DNA from: Nostoc sp. NIES-4103
GTDB lineage: Bacteria > Cyanobacteriota > Cyanobacteriia > Cyanobacteriales > Nostocaceae
Assembly (NCBI RefSeq): GCF_002368335.1
Contig: NZ_AP018288.1
Location: 3,066,263-3,130,262, forward strand
Direction of reading: 5' to 3'
Length of the DNA: 64,000 nucleotides
Part shown: positions 53,237 to 62,121 of the stretch, piece by piece
Numbering within the stretch: the stretch's first letter is position 1
Layout: each line of letters begins with the position of its first letter
Program-made: the position numbers and the translations under genes
Notes under the pieces: generated by a model
The model's input: the letters and a program-made list of their open reading frames with translations, nothing else
What the model was told of the DNA's origin: nothing
The model's database searches: none

Positions 53237-54103
53237 GTGAAACTAGCAGTTTATGGAAAAGGTGGTATCGGTAAATCCACAACGAGCTGTAACATATCTG
53301 TCGCCCTAGCCAAACGCGGCAAAAAAGTCTTGCAAATTGGTTGTGACCCCAAACACGACAGCACCTTCACCCTAACTGGGTTTTTAATTCCGACAATTAT
53401 CGATACCCTGCAAGAAAAGGATTATCATTACGAAGATGTCTGGCCGGAAGATGTAATCTACAAAGGCTACGGCGGTGTTGATTGTGTAGAAGCAGGTGGC
53501 CCCCCTGCGGGTGCGGGATGTGGCGGCTACGTAGTTGGTGAAACCGTAAAATTACTGAAAGAACTGAATGCGTTTGATGAATATGATGTAATTTTATTTG
53601 ACGTTCTAGGCGACGTTGTTTGCGGTGGTTTTGCAGCGCCACTCAACTACGCAGATTACTGCTTGATTGTAACTGACAATGGCTTCGATGCCTTGTTTGC
53701 TGCCAATCGCATTGCAGCTTCAGTACGTGAGAAAGCGCGGACTCATCCCCTACGACTAGCTGGTTTAATTGGCAACCGTACATCCAAGCGCGACTTGATC
53801 GAGAAATACGTAGAAGCTGTACCCATGCCAGTTTTGGAAGTCTTACCGCTAATTGAAGATATCCGTGTTTCCCGCGTCAAAGGTAAAACTTTGTTTGAAA
53901 TGGCAGAATCTGACCCATCTTTGAATTACGTTTGCGATTATTATCTCAACATCGCCGACCAAATTTTGGCGCGTCCCGAAGGAGTTGTGCCCAACGATGC
54001 CCCAGATCGCGAATTGTTCTCTTTGTTGTCCGATTTTTATCTAAATCCGGGTAAACCCCAGGTTCCTAATTCAGAAGAGGAACTAGACTTGATGATTGTA
54101 TAA
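53237..54103 (+). CDS. chlL: light-independent protochlorophyllide reductase, ChlL subunit
   Basis: The ATPase/iron-sulfur protein of DPOR, which passes electrons to ChlN-ChlB to reduce protochlorophyllide in the dark. From GTG 53237 it has 288 residues, the normal ChlL length, beginning with KLAVYGKGGIGKSTTSCN (P-loop). The two cluster cysteines are in VEAGGPPAGAGCGG and DVLGDVVCGG. GAGG upstream supports this start; the open frame continues 38 codons further up to 53123 but that stretch is basic and unlike ChlL. It is nearly identical to nitrogenase NifH in fold. First of a chlL-DUF5331-chlN run. Confidence 0.96.
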   Translation: MKLAVYGKGGIGKSTTSCNISVALAKRGKKVLQIGCDPKHDSTFTLTGFLIPTIIDTLQEKDYHYEDVWPEDVIYKGYGGVDCVEAGGPPAGAGCGGYVVGETVKLLKELNAFDEYDVILFDVLGDVVCGGFAAPLNYADYCLIVTDNGFDALFAANRIAASVREKARTHPLRLAGLIGNRTSKRDLIEKYVEAVPMPVLEVLPLIEDIRVSRVKGKTLFEMAESDPSLNYVCDYYLNIADQILARPEGVVPNDAPDRELFSLLSDFYLNPGKPQVPNSEEELDLMIV

Positions 54104-54133
54104 CATCATCTCGTTCTCAGGATGAGGGGACAT

Positions 54134-54877
54134 ATGGCTTTCTTTAATAGCTTTACAGATTCAATTAGACAAAAGTGGTTGCAATTTTTCCAAGTCAATC
54201 GTGACTGGATTCTCCTGCACATGAAGACGGAATCGGTGTACACCCCTGATGGCGGGAAGCGACCATCTTCTTACCTCATCCTGGGCGTTGTCAACGCGCT
54301 GGAACCGAAGCTGGCACAGTTAATGTTGCCTTTTTCTAAATTGAATGCCGACGCTGATACTTTAATTGAAGTGTTGGAATTGCATTTTGACCCAGACATC
54401 GCCCTTGGCAACAGTTTTATTCCCCCAGCAGAAACGGATACGGATGTAGATGTAGATGTTGTTGGGGAAGACAGTTCAGAAGATGAAACTTTAGCGGTTT
54501 CCCCTTCCAACGACTTGGAGGAAACAGCAGAGGTTCAAGAGTTTGCAGTGGAGGAAAGCCAAAATGAACTGGATGATATTTCCTCAGCCAACGGATACAT
54601 TCCCCAAGAGGAATCCGAACCAGCATCCAGCTTAGAAGCAGATGATTTTGGCGATATTTCCTTTGAAGCAGCTGCAACCGAAGAAAAACCCGAAGAGCAA
54701 ATAGCTGATGAACTGAATACAGTAGATGAGAATGCCTTTAGCGAGGTATTGTCAGATGTCTGGGGTGATGAAACATCTTTGCAAAAGGCTGAAGAAAATA
54801 ACGATTTTCTAGGGGAAGAACTGCCAGCCGGCGTTTTTGATGAATCGGAAATTGCCCGTCTCTTCCCCAACAGTTAA
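54134..54877 (+). CDS. DUF5331-type protein between chlL and chlN
   Basis: About 247 residues. The first 95 form a compact conserved-looking domain (SIRQKWLQFFQVNRDWILLHM, SSYLILGVVNALEPKLAQLM), which I take as the DUF5331 domain found in cyanobacteria next to chlL. The remaining 150 residues are very acidic (rich in Asp, Glu, Ser) and probably disordered. ATG 54134 has GAGGGG five bases upstream and is preferred to the in-frame ATG at 54122. Function unknown; its place between chlL and chlN suggests a link with DPOR. Confidence 0.85.
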   Translation: MAFFNSFTDSIRQKWLQFFQVNRDWILLHMKTESVYTPDGGKRPSSYLILGVVNALEPKLAQLMLPFSKLNADADTLIEVLELHFDPDIALGNSFIPPAETDTDVDVDVVGEDSSEDETLAVSPSNDLEETAEVQEFAVEESQNELDDISSANGYIPQEESEPASSLEADDFGDISFEAAATEEKPEEQIADELNTVDENAFSEVLSDVWGDETSLQKAEENNDFLGEELPAGVFDESEIARLFPNS

Positions 54878-54884
54878 TTACTAA

Positions 54885-55150
54885 GTTAGGAGTTAAGAAA
54901 AGTGAGGAGTTAGGAGTTAGGAGTTAGGAGTTAAGAAAAGTGAGGAGTTAGGAGTTAAAAGTTGATAATAAAAACTCATAACTCGCGGCTGATGTGAATT
55001 AAACATGCCTCATATCCTGTAAAAGTTTGGAAAATTTTCCCAAATTAGACTTTTGGAATTATCAACAAAATTACAAGGGCTTCAACACTTAATTTACATG
55101 CGATTTAACTCATAACTATTAACTCATAACTATTAAATCATGACTCCTAA
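54885..55150. repeat. TAGGAGT heptamer array and its partial inverse
   Basis: GGAGTTA / AGGAGTT units at about 54885-54962 face an ACTCATAACTATTA and ATGACTCCTAACTT tract at 55105-55155, so the two could pair. They fill most of the gap between the DUF5331 gene and chlN. No gene seen. Confidence 0.8.
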
Positions 55151-55180
55151 CTTAAAAAATCAAGGGGAGAAAAAACCAAA

Positions 55181-56584
55181 ATGACTGTTGCTCAACAACC
55201 AGAAGCTTTAAACTTTGAGTGCGAAACTGGAAATTACCACACCTTTTGCCCCATTAGCTGTGTGGCGTGGTTATACCAAAAAATTGAAGACAGCTTCTTT
55301 TTAGTGATTGGCACCAAGACTTGTGGCTACTTCCTGCAAAACGCCATGGGAGTGATGATTTTTGCTGAACCCCGCTATGCAATGGCAGAGTTGGAAGAAG
55401 GCGATATTTCGGCACAACTGAATGATTACGAAGAGTTGAAGCGTTTGTGTCTGCAAATAAAACGCGATCGCAATCCTAGTGTCATCGTCTGGATTGGCAC
55501 CTGCACCACCGAAATCATCAAAACAGACTTGGAAGGCTTAGCACCCAAGTTAGAATCGGAAATTGGTATTCCCATCGTTGTAGCGCGTGCTAACGGTTTA
55601 GATTACGCCTTCACCCAAGGGGAAGACACCGTATTAGCAGCAATGGCTAATCGTTGTCCTGATCAGGCCCCTGTGGCGGAAACAGACAAAAACGAACGCA
55701 ACGCCATTCAAAAGCTGCTCAATTTTGGTAAGAAGAAAGAAGAAGTCGCTCAAGAAGAATCTGAGTATGTAGATCATCCTCCCTTGGTTCTCTTCGGTTC
55801 CCTTCCCGATCCCGTAGTTACACAGTTAACCTTGGAATTGAAGAAACAAGGTATCAAAGTATCTGGTTGGCTACCCGCCAAACGCTTCACAGAACTACCA
55901 GTAATCGAAGAAGGGTATTATGTCGCTGGTGTCAACCCCTTCCTCAGCCGCACTGCTACTACCTTGATGCGTCGACGTAAGTGCAAGTTAATAGGCGCAC
56001 CCTTCCCCATTGGCCCCGATGGTACCCGCGCCTGGATAGAAAAAATCTGTTCAGTGTTCGGTATTACTCCCAAAGGTTTGGATGAACGCGAAGCCCAAAT
56101 TTGGGAAAGTTTGGAAGATTACGTGAAATTAATTCGCGGTAAATCTGTATTCTTCATGGGGGATAACTTGCTGGAAATTTCCCAAGCAAGGTTCTTGGTG
56201 CGTTGTGGGATGATAGTTCACGAAATCGGTATTCCCTACATGGATAAGCGCTATCAAGCTGCTGAGTTGGCGCTATTAGAGAAGACTTGCAAAGAAATGG
56301 GTGTACCATTGCCAAAGATTGTAGAAAAGCCAGATAATTACAACCAAGTTCAGCGAATTTATCAGCTAAAACCAGACTTGGTAATTACTGGTATGGCTCA
56401 TGCTAACCCATTGGAAGCACGCGGTATTAATACTAAGTGGTCTGTGGAGTTCACTTTTGCTCAAATTCACGGTTTTACCAATGCGCGTGACATTCTAGAG
56501 TTGGTGACTCGTCCGCTACGCCGGAATAATAATTTGAAAGATTTGGGTTGGGATAAGTTGGTGAAGGAAGAAGCGAAGATTTAG
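55181..56584 (+). CDS. chlN: light-independent protochlorophyllide reductase, ChlN subunit
   Basis: A 467-residue NifD-like subunit of the DPOR catalytic component. The N-terminal cysteines that hold the NB-cluster with ChlB are in FECETGNYHTFCPISC, GTKTCGYFLQNAMG and WIGTCTTEIIKTDLEG. Full length for the family. ATG 55181 with GGGGAGA eight bases or so upstream. chlB is not in the window. Terminator at 56626. Confidence 0.97.
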   Translation: MTVAQQPEALNFECETGNYHTFCPISCVAWLYQKIEDSFFLVIGTKTCGYFLQNAMGVMIFAEPRYAMAELEEGDISAQLNDYEELKRLCLQIKRDRNPSVIVWIGTCTTEIIKTDLEGLAPKLESEIGIPIVVARANGLDYAFTQGEDTVLAAMANRCPDQAPVAETDKNERNAIQKLLNFGKKKEEVAQEESEYVDHPPLVLFGSLPDPVVTQLTLELKKQGIKVSGWLPAKRFTELPVIEEGYYVAGVNPFLSRTATTLMRRRKCKLIGAPFPIGPDGTRAWIEKICSVFGITPKGLDEREAQIWESLEDYVKLIRGKSVFFMGDNLLEISQARFLVRCGMIVHEIGIPYMDKRYQAAELALLEKTCKEMGVPLPKIVEKPDNYNQVQRIYQLKPDLVITGMAHANPLEARGINTKWSVEFTFAQIHGFTNARDILELVTRPLRRNNNLKDLGWDKLVKEEAKI

Positions 56585-56625
56585 GTTTTAGGGTTGAATC
56601 GAGCAACACTATAAAATTATGTTTA

Positions 56626-56653
56626 GGGCGAACACAAAAGGTTCGCCTTTTTT
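56626..56653 (+). terminator. rho-independent terminator of the chlL-chlN run
   Basis: GGCGAAC (56627-56633), loop ACAAAAG, GTTCGCC (56641-56647), then seven T. It lies 40 bases past the chlN stop. Confidence 0.92.
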
Positions 56654-56756
56654 ATCTCACTCAGAGGCGCAGAGAACGCAGAGGAGAGAATGAAAAGAAT
56701 GCTAAATTGTAGATTAATTAGTTTTCCTTTAATTTTTTAAAGTTGTACCCTTAAAT

Positions 56757-57866
56757 ATGGATAATTTACAGTTAAGATCACATCCAAACGTTCATAAATG
56801 TTTAATTTCATCACCAGCTAAATTCAGTGGTGAATATGAAGATGGTGAATTACTTATTGCACCATCATACCCAAGTATGAGAAATGAAGCTTTACATACT
56901 ATACAGAGACTAAATGAGTTTAATCAGAACCATATCAGTAGATATTATTATGTTTGCGTTTTTAATTTTCTACCTGAACCAGATCAACAAATAATTATTC
57001 CTGATAATTCATATGTTAGTGATATTTTATCTATCGCTCTTGCTATTTATTATGGTAAGAGATTTGATAATCATGGAATATTAGAAAGCTGTGGACTTTT
57101 TTGGATGCCAAATGTTGAACCTATATTTCCTAGTTCTAACTACTATATTGGTATCAATAATAATTATCCTAGAAAAGATTTGGAAATTCCACTTATACTT
57201 AATAATTGCAAGTCAATAATAAAATTTATATTAACTCGTAATGATCAGTATGAAAAATTACAAAGATACTTTTTAGCTGCTGGCAAGTTTTATCTTAACT
57301 CACTTCAAATAATGGAGCAGGATATAGAACAAGCATATCTTAATTTAATTACTTGTGGAGAAATATTATCAAATTTTTATGACTATACTGAAAATGAAAT
57401 TTATGATGATAATTTAAAAGAAATATTTATGAGATTGGCTTGTTTAGCTCAAGATAGTGATATTAAGCAACTTAAAAATAGATTATATCAAGTAAAGAAA
57501 AAATTTACTTTAACTATAATAAGACTGCTAAACAAGACTTTTTTTGCTCAAACAGAAAGTGATGATGAAAATACAAAGCTTCAAGAAGAATTTATCGACA
57601 AGAATATAAAAGCAGCTTATGATATTAGAAGTAAATATGTTCATACAGGTCAAAGTTTTAAAGCATATATAGAACAAAGGTATAAAAGTATAAATGAAGT
57701 TCCTAGGCCTGGTTTGGAACCTAATGTTACTGATAAAGAGTTAAAAGCAATTTTTAAAAGAATACCAAGTTACATTGGTTTAGAAAGAATAATGCGTTTT
57801 GCATTACTTAGATTTATACATACCAATGGTATATATATTCATCAAGGTCTTGATGAAAGTGAATGA
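56757..57866 (+). CDS. AT-rich HEPN-like protein (Apea-type), possible defence gene
   Basis: A 369-residue protein I do not recognise by name. Its C-terminal half is all helical, with AAYDIRSKYVHTG, an R291-x4-H296 motif typical of HEPN ribonuclease domains, followed by LERIMRFALLRFI, which resembles the last helix of Apea-like HEPN proteins. The N-terminal half is mixed alpha/beta with no motif. It is markedly more AT-rich than its neighbours, suggesting recent acquisition. It precedes a toxin-antitoxin remnant on the same strand. An RNase role is inference from the motif alone. Confidence 0.65.
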   Translation: MDNLQLRSHPNVHKCLISSPAKFSGEYEDGELLIAPSYPSMRNEALHTIQRLNEFNQNHISRYYYVCVFNFLPEPDQQIIIPDNSYVSDILSIALAIYYGKRFDNHGILESCGLFWMPNVEPIFPSSNYYIGINNNYPRKDLEIPLILNNCKSIIKFILTRNDQYEKLQRYFLAAGKFYLNSLQIMEQDIEQAYLNLITCGEILSNFYDYTENEIYDDNLKEIFMRLACLAQDSDIKQLKNRLYQVKKKFTLTIIRLLNKTFFAQTESDDENTKLQEEFIDKNIKAAYDIRSKYVHTGQSFKAYIEQRYKSINEVPRPGLEPNVTDKELKAIFKRIPSYIGLERIMRFALLRFIHTNGIYIHQGLDESE

Positions 57867-57940
57867 GAAACTTGAGTATTCAAAGCTAATACAATTACGT
57901 GTATATAAATATCCAGTTAAAATAGGAGATAAAAGTAATT

Positions 57941-58192
57941 ATGCTTACTGGAATTAAACAAAAGGCTATTGTCGTGAAAAATGGGAAAATTGAACTTTCT
58001 GCAACAGAATTACCAGAAGGAACAGTTGTAGAAGTGATTGTGTTAATTGAACCACCGACAGAAGAAGATGAAACTACCTATCTTTTAAAATCAGAATCTA
58101 ATAAAAAGCATTTGCTCAAAGCTGTGGAAAATGTAGAGAAAGGAAACTTAATTTATGTAGATTTAGATGAATATGAAAAAAGTTGCCTTTGA
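57941..58192 (+). CDS. antitoxin-like protein of a YoeB-type pair
   Basis: An 83-residue protein starting MLTGIKQKAIVVKNGKIEL (SpoVT/AbrB- or Phd-like N-terminal strands), with a charged C-terminal tail. It overlaps the following toxin-like frame by 20 bases, the classic antitoxin-toxin arrangement. The GGAG-type ribosome-binding sequence lies upstream. The gene is intact although its toxin is broken. Confidence 0.75.
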   Translation: MLTGIKQKAIVVKNGKIELSATELPEGTVVEVIVLIEPPTEEDETTYLLKSESNKKHLLKAVENVEKGNLIYVDLDEYEKSCL

Positions 58193-58436
58193 ACCAGAAG
58201 CTTTTGACCAACTAGCCCTGTGGGCAACAGAAGACAAGAAAATATTCAAAAAAATATTAGAACTGATTAGAGATATACAGAGAGAGCCATTTTCAGGGAT
58301 AGGGAAGCCAGAGCCGTTAAAATATGAATTACAAGGTTACTAGTCTAGGCGCATTACAGATGAACACAGATTAGTTTATAAAGTAGAAGAAGATTAGTTA
58401 ATTATTCTCTCTTGTAAATATCACTATGACGAATAA
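58173..58436 (+). pseudogene. YoeB/Txe-like toxin broken by two amber codons
   Basis: From ATG 58173 it reads MKKVAFEPEAFDQLALWATE through ELQGY, then TAG (58341-58343), SRRITDEHRLVYKVEED, TAG (58395-58397), LIILSCKYHYDE and a stop at 58434. The conserved YoeB end is Gly-Tyr-Trp-Ser-Arg-Arg-Ile..., so the first TAG replaces the Trp codon (TGG) and the second most likely a Gln codon. The frame is otherwise unbroken and well conserved, including the catalytic His-Tyr end. Two independent single-base changes inactivate the mRNA-cleaving toxin unless amber codons are read through. Confidence 0.85.
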
Positions 58437-58731
58437 TAGAAAAATCTATATCAAAATGGTGCTAAAAATGGTAATATAGCAGCCCTATTATTTTATGACA
58501 AGTGGATATAGTAACTCACCAAAACTTCGGATGGTGCGTTAGCCATAGACATAATGCAGCGTAAGCCTACGTTTATTTCTTCTCTCTGTGTTCTCTGCGT
58601 CTCTGCGGTTCGTTAAAAAAAGTAACTTTGGCAAATAGTTTCAGCCTTAACTAAACCGTATTCACTGATCAATTGTCATTTGGGCCTATCATAACTTGTA
58701 GAGATGCGATCGCTAAAATTGGTTGAAGCAA
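58437..58731. other. repeat-bearing gap between toxin remnant and glutaredoxin-like gene
   Basis: Contains GTGCGTTAGCCATAGACAT (about 58532-58550), related to a repeat near 13650, and CTCTGTGTTCTCTGCGTCTC (58587-58606), the dispersed repeat also seen inside the next gene. HIP1 at 58706-58713. No gene seen. Confidence 0.6.
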
Positions 58732-59040
58732 ATGCGATTAATTTTATACAGTAAACCTGGATGTCATTTGTGTGAAGGTTTGCAGGAAAAGCTAGAACAA
58801 ATCCAAAATCTCAGTTTCGAGTTGGAAATTCGAGATATTACAATTCGTGAAGATTGGTATCAGGCATATCAGTATGAAGTGCCTGTTCTTTATTTATCGA
58901 ACCGCCAAGGCGCAGAGGACGCAAAGGAAGAGATAATTGAGGAACCTTTGCCGCGTCCTTCTCCTCGTGCTACTGTGCAACAGTTGGAGCAAATGCTGTG
59001 TAAGTATATATCCAAGAATAAAAAAAATAATGCAGAATAG
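58732..59040 (+). CDS. glutaredoxin-like protein with a repeat-derived insert
   Basis: A 102-residue thioredoxin-fold protein starting MRLILYSKPGCHLCEGL, with a CHLC redox motif and the cis-proline in YEVPVLYL, as in DUF836 glutaredoxin-like proteins. Start ATG 58732 is preferred to an in-frame TTG at 58723. Residues about 57-67 (NRQGAEDAKEE) are encoded by a copy of the dispersed AACCGCNNAGGCGCAGAG repeat, where homologues are expected to have a short loop. Confidence 0.8.
   Translation: MRLILYSKPGCHLCEGLQEKLEQIQNLSFELEIRDITIREDWYQAYQYEVPVLYLSNRQGAEDAKEEIIEEPLPRPSPRATVQQLEQMLCKYISKNKKNNAE
58900..58932 (+). repeat. dispersed repeat inside the glutaredoxin-like gene
   Basis: GAACCGCCAAGGCGCAGAGG continues as ACGCAAAGGAAGAG. 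The inverse of the same repeat is intergenic at 58587-58615, some 300 bases upstream, and direct or inverse relatives lie at 16075, 24208, 33585 and 56661. Confidence 0.75.
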
Positions 59041-59072
59041 GCGCAAGGATAGTGTGTGACGAGGTTCACAAG

Positions 59073-60566
59073 ATGAAATTGCGGGAATTACTAGCGGTGG
59101 TAGACGGTGTGGAACAATTGCCTCCTAATATTGAGGATGCAGAAGTTCAGGGTTTAAAGACCAATTCCCATGCTTGCGGTGTGGGAGATTTGTTCATTGG
59201 GATGCCCGGAACGCGGGTAGATGGGGGAGAATTTTGGCCAAGTGCGATCGCATCCGGTGCAGTGGGGGCGATCGTTTCTCCTGAAGCTATCCAAAAAAAT
59301 CCCCCAACATCGGAGGCTGTTGTCAGTGCTAACAACATGAATCAAGCCTGCGCCCAGATCGCATCTGCTTTTTATGGTTATCCTGGGCAAAAGCTGAAAA
59401 TGGTGGGTGTAACTGGTACTAATGGTAAAACTACTACTACGCATCTAATTGAATTTTTGCTCAATAAAGCCAATTTATCTACGGCTTTGATGGGAACTCT
59501 TTACACTCGTTGGGCTGGTTTTGAACAAACTGCTGCCTACACTACGCCGTTTGCTGTGGAACTGCAACAGCAACTCGCCCAAGCGGTGGATGCTGGTTGT
59601 GAGTTTGGGGTGATGGAAGTGAGTTCTCACGCTTTAGCCCAAGGTCGAGTTTTGGGTTGTCAGTTTGAGGTTGCAGTGTTCAGCAATCTCACCCAAGACC
59701 ACTTGGACTATCACACCGACATGGAAGATTATTTTGCTGCCAAAGCGTTGTTATTTAGCCCTGATTATCTCAAGGGACGAGCGATAATTAATGCTGATGA
59801 TGCCTACGGACAGCGATTAATTGCAAGGTTGAATGGCGAACAAGTTTGGAGTTACAGTGTTAACCACAACAGCGCTGATTTGTGGATGAGTGACCTGAAT
59901 TATGAGCCGAATGGGGTTAGTGGTACGTTGCATACGCCAAAGGGTGATGTAGCTTTTCGTTCGCCTTTGGTTGGTCAATACAACTTAGAAAATTTGCTAG
60001 CGGCGGTAGGAGCAGTTTTACATTTAGGGGTAGATTTAAATTTGGTGGCATCTGTGATACCTGAGTTTCCAGGGGTTCCGGGACGGATGGAACGAGTGCA
60101 AATTACTTCTGGGCAAGATATCAGCGTAATTGTGGATTATGCTCATACCCCGGATAGTTTAGAGAATTTACTTAAGGCTGCACGTCCGTTTATACCTGGT
60201 AAAATGATTTGTGTGTTTGGGTGTGGCGGCGATCGCGATCGCACTAAGCGCCCAAAAATGGGGAAAATAGCCGCTGACTTAGCTGATGCGGCGGTGGTGA
60301 CCTCAGACAATCCGCGTACTGAAGACCCAGAAAGAATTTTACAAGATATTTTGGCAGGAATCCCCCCAACAGCAAACCCAACAGTCATAGGCGATCGCGC
60401 CACCGCCATACGTACTGCTATATTACAAGCACAACCAGGGGATGGAGTGTTACTTGCTGGTAAAGGACATGAAGACTACCAAATTCTCGGTACAGAAAAA
60501 ATCCACTTTGACGACCGAGAACACGCACGGGATGCTTTACAAGAAAGACTAGGGATTAGAGACTAG
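59073..60566 (+). CDS. murE: UDP-N-acetylmuramoyl-tripeptide synthetase MurE
   Basis: A 497-residue Mur ligase adding the third amino acid (meso-diaminopimelate in cyanobacteria) to the peptidoglycan precursor. ATP motif GVTGTNGKTTTTH, the metal-binding EVSSHALAQGR, and the DNPR motif of the diaminopimelate-specific enzymes (VVTSDNPRTEDP) are all present. Start ATG 59073 has GAGG eight bases upstream; the frame is open to a GTG at 59052. Cytoplasmic. It follows the glutaredoxin-like gene by 32 bases and may be co-transcribed. Confidence 0.95.
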   Translation: MKLRELLAVVDGVEQLPPNIEDAEVQGLKTNSHACGVGDLFIGMPGTRVDGGEFWPSAIASGAVGAIVSPEAIQKNPPTSEAVVSANNMNQACAQIASAFYGYPGQKLKMVGVTGTNGKTTTTHLIEFLLNKANLSTALMGTLYTRWAGFEQTAAYTTPFAVELQQQLAQAVDAGCEFGVMEVSSHALAQGRVLGCQFEVAVFSNLTQDHLDYHTDMEDYFAAKALLFSPDYLKGRAIINADDAYGQRLIARLNGEQVWSYSVNHNSADLWMSDLNYEPNGVSGTLHTPKGDVAFRSPLVGQYNLENLLAAVGAVLHLGVDLNLVASVIPEFPGVPGRMERVQITSGQDISVIVDYAHTPDSLENLLKAARPFIPGKMICVFGCGGDRDRTKRPKMGKIAADLADAAVVTSDNPRTEDPERILQDILAGIPPTANPTVIGDRATAIRTAILQAQPGDGVLLAGKGHEDYQILGTEKIHFDDREHARDALQERLGIRD

Positions 60567-60715
60567 GGATTGGGAAGATGGGGAGCAGGGGAGATGGGGA
60601 GATGGGGGAGATGAGGGGGATGAGGAAGAAAATTTTTCCCCAGTCCCCAGTCCCCAGTACCCAGTCCCTAGTCCCTAGTCCCCAGTCCCCAGTACCCAGT
60701 CCCCATATTTTTGTT
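60567..60715. repeat. GATGGGG / CCCAGTC heptamer-type arrays
   Basis: GATGGGGA-type units are followed by CCCCAGT and CCCTAGT units, with several inverted pairs. Same families as at 655, 26045, 62122 and 63860. Confidence 0.88.
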
Positions 60716-60726
60716 GTGCTTAACTC

Positions 60727-62121
60727 ATGAATGATACTCAGCGTCAGGATGTGTCCATTTATCAGCTAGCTTTGCGAGTGGAAGCGCCTCCTCAACCATT
60801 GCACGTTAATCCTGCGACTCTGCTATCTTTGGTCAGGTCACAAATCGACTTACTGATTGAGCAGCAAATCGCAGCAACTTTATGGGTTAAGCTACCACCA
60901 GGAAAAATCTGGCACGCTGAATTGTTGCGTTATCAATCTTCAGTGGGTGCGTCTGCTAGTATTTATACTTGTCAGATTGGAAAGAGGAAGGAACCAGGAG
61001 CAGAAATCACTCCTTCAACATCGCCTCATAGCTGGGTGCAGCTATTACCACACAGGCAACTACATCGGGAATATTTTCTGATAGTGCTGTCGCCGCAGTT
61101 TTGTAGTTTAATTTTGGCACATCGACCGCCCAAAAAAAGCAAAACTCGTGTCTTGGGAAAGGGGAATGTTAGTAAAACTCCATCTTTGCTGGCGATCACT
61201 TCAACAGAACCAAGAGTGATTCAGCCAGTGTTAGATAAGATTAAACAGGCAATAGCACCAGAATCTTCAGCAATTATATTAAGTGATTTTACTTACCCAG
61301 CAGTATCAGAACCAGCATTAATCAGTCAGTTGTTGACAAAACAACTCCAGCGACAGGATGAAATTAATCGTCAAAAGAGAACTGAACGCGTTGCCAAGCT
61401 GCAACAGCAAAATCAAAAGCTGCACGACAAAGAGCAACTCAAAGATCAATACTTGAACAATGTGTGTCAAGAACTGCGTACACCCTTAACCCACATGAAA
61501 ACGGCACTCTCGCTGTTGAATTCTCCCACTCTCAAGCCACCACAGCGACAACGTTACTTGCAGATGCTCAATAACGAGTGCGATCGCCAAAATACCCTGA
61601 TTACAGGTTTATTGGATCTGATAGATTTAGAGCATAATTTGGAAAAGACAACCTTAGAGTTGGTACGCTTATCAGATATTGTACCTGGGGTAGTCAGTAC
61701 CTACCAGCCTGTAGCCCAAGAAAAAGGTATTATGTTAGCCTACACTGTCCCTAGTGAACTGCCAGCTGTTTGGTGTGTAACTGGTAGAATCAAGCAGATA
61801 GTAATTAATCTGCTGCACAATAGTATTAAGTTTACCCCTAATGGTGGTCGAGTATGGGTAAGAGCGCGTGTTGTGGGTAATTATGTCCAATTAGAATTCC
61901 GTGACACTGGTATTGGCATTGCTGAAAGCGAAATACCTAAAATCTTTGACTGCTTTTATCGTGTGCGTTCAGGATTAACAGAAGATATTGGTGGCGCTGG
62001 TTTGGGGTTAACAATCGTGAAGCGGTTGCTGTGGCGTTGTGGTGGTTCTATATCTGTCAAGAGTAGGCCTGATGAAGGTTCTAGTTTTACATTGCAGTTG
62101 CCGAGTACACCAGTTGTGTAA
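60727..62121 (+). CDS. histidine kinase-like protein lacking the phosphoacceptor His
   Basis: 464 residues. An N-terminal sensory-type region (1-220) with YFLIVLSPQFCSLILA is shared in pattern with the convergent neighbour. A dimerisation helix pair follows, with NVCQELRTPLTHMKTAL, in which Q248 stands where the phosphorylated His of SHELRTPL is expected. The HATPase domain is intact: N box IKQIVINLLHNSIKFTPNGG, G1 DTGIGIAESEIPKIFDCF, G2 GGAGLGLTIVKRL. It could bind ATP but cannot phosphorylate itself on that His. It may phosphorylate a partner, act as an allosteric regulator, or be decaying; full conservation of the other boxes argues against decay. No membrane segment. Confidence 0.9.
   Translation: MNDTQRQDVSIYQLALRVEAPPQPLHVNPATLLSLVRSQIDLLIEQQIAATLWVKLPPGKIWHAELLRYQSSVGASASIYTCQIGKRKEPGAEITPSTSPHSWVQLLPHRQLHREYFLIVLSPQFCSLILAHRPPKKSKTRVLGKGNVSKTPSLLAITSTEPRVIQPVLDKIKQAIAPESSAIILSDFTYPAVSEPALISQLLTKQLQRQDEINRQKRTERVAKLQQQNQKLHDKEQLKDQYLNNVCQELRTPLTHMKTALSLLNSPTLKPPQRQRYLQMLNNECDRQNTLITGLLDLIDLEHNLEKTTLELVRLSDIVPGVVSTYQPVAQEKGIMLAYTVPSELPAVWCVTGRIKQIVINLLHNSIKFTPNGGRVWVRARVVGNYVQLEFRDTGIGIAESEIPKIFDCFYRVRSGLTEDIGGAGLGLTIVKRLLWRCGGSISVKSRPDEGSSFTLQLPSTPVV

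Noticed and set aside
54885..54962. Possible CRISPR-like array in the heptamer repeats (also 10811, 34317, 60567)
   Set aside because: Units are only 7 bases with no spacers; these are short tandem repeats typical of cyanobacteria. No repeat-spacer pattern was seen anywhere in the window.
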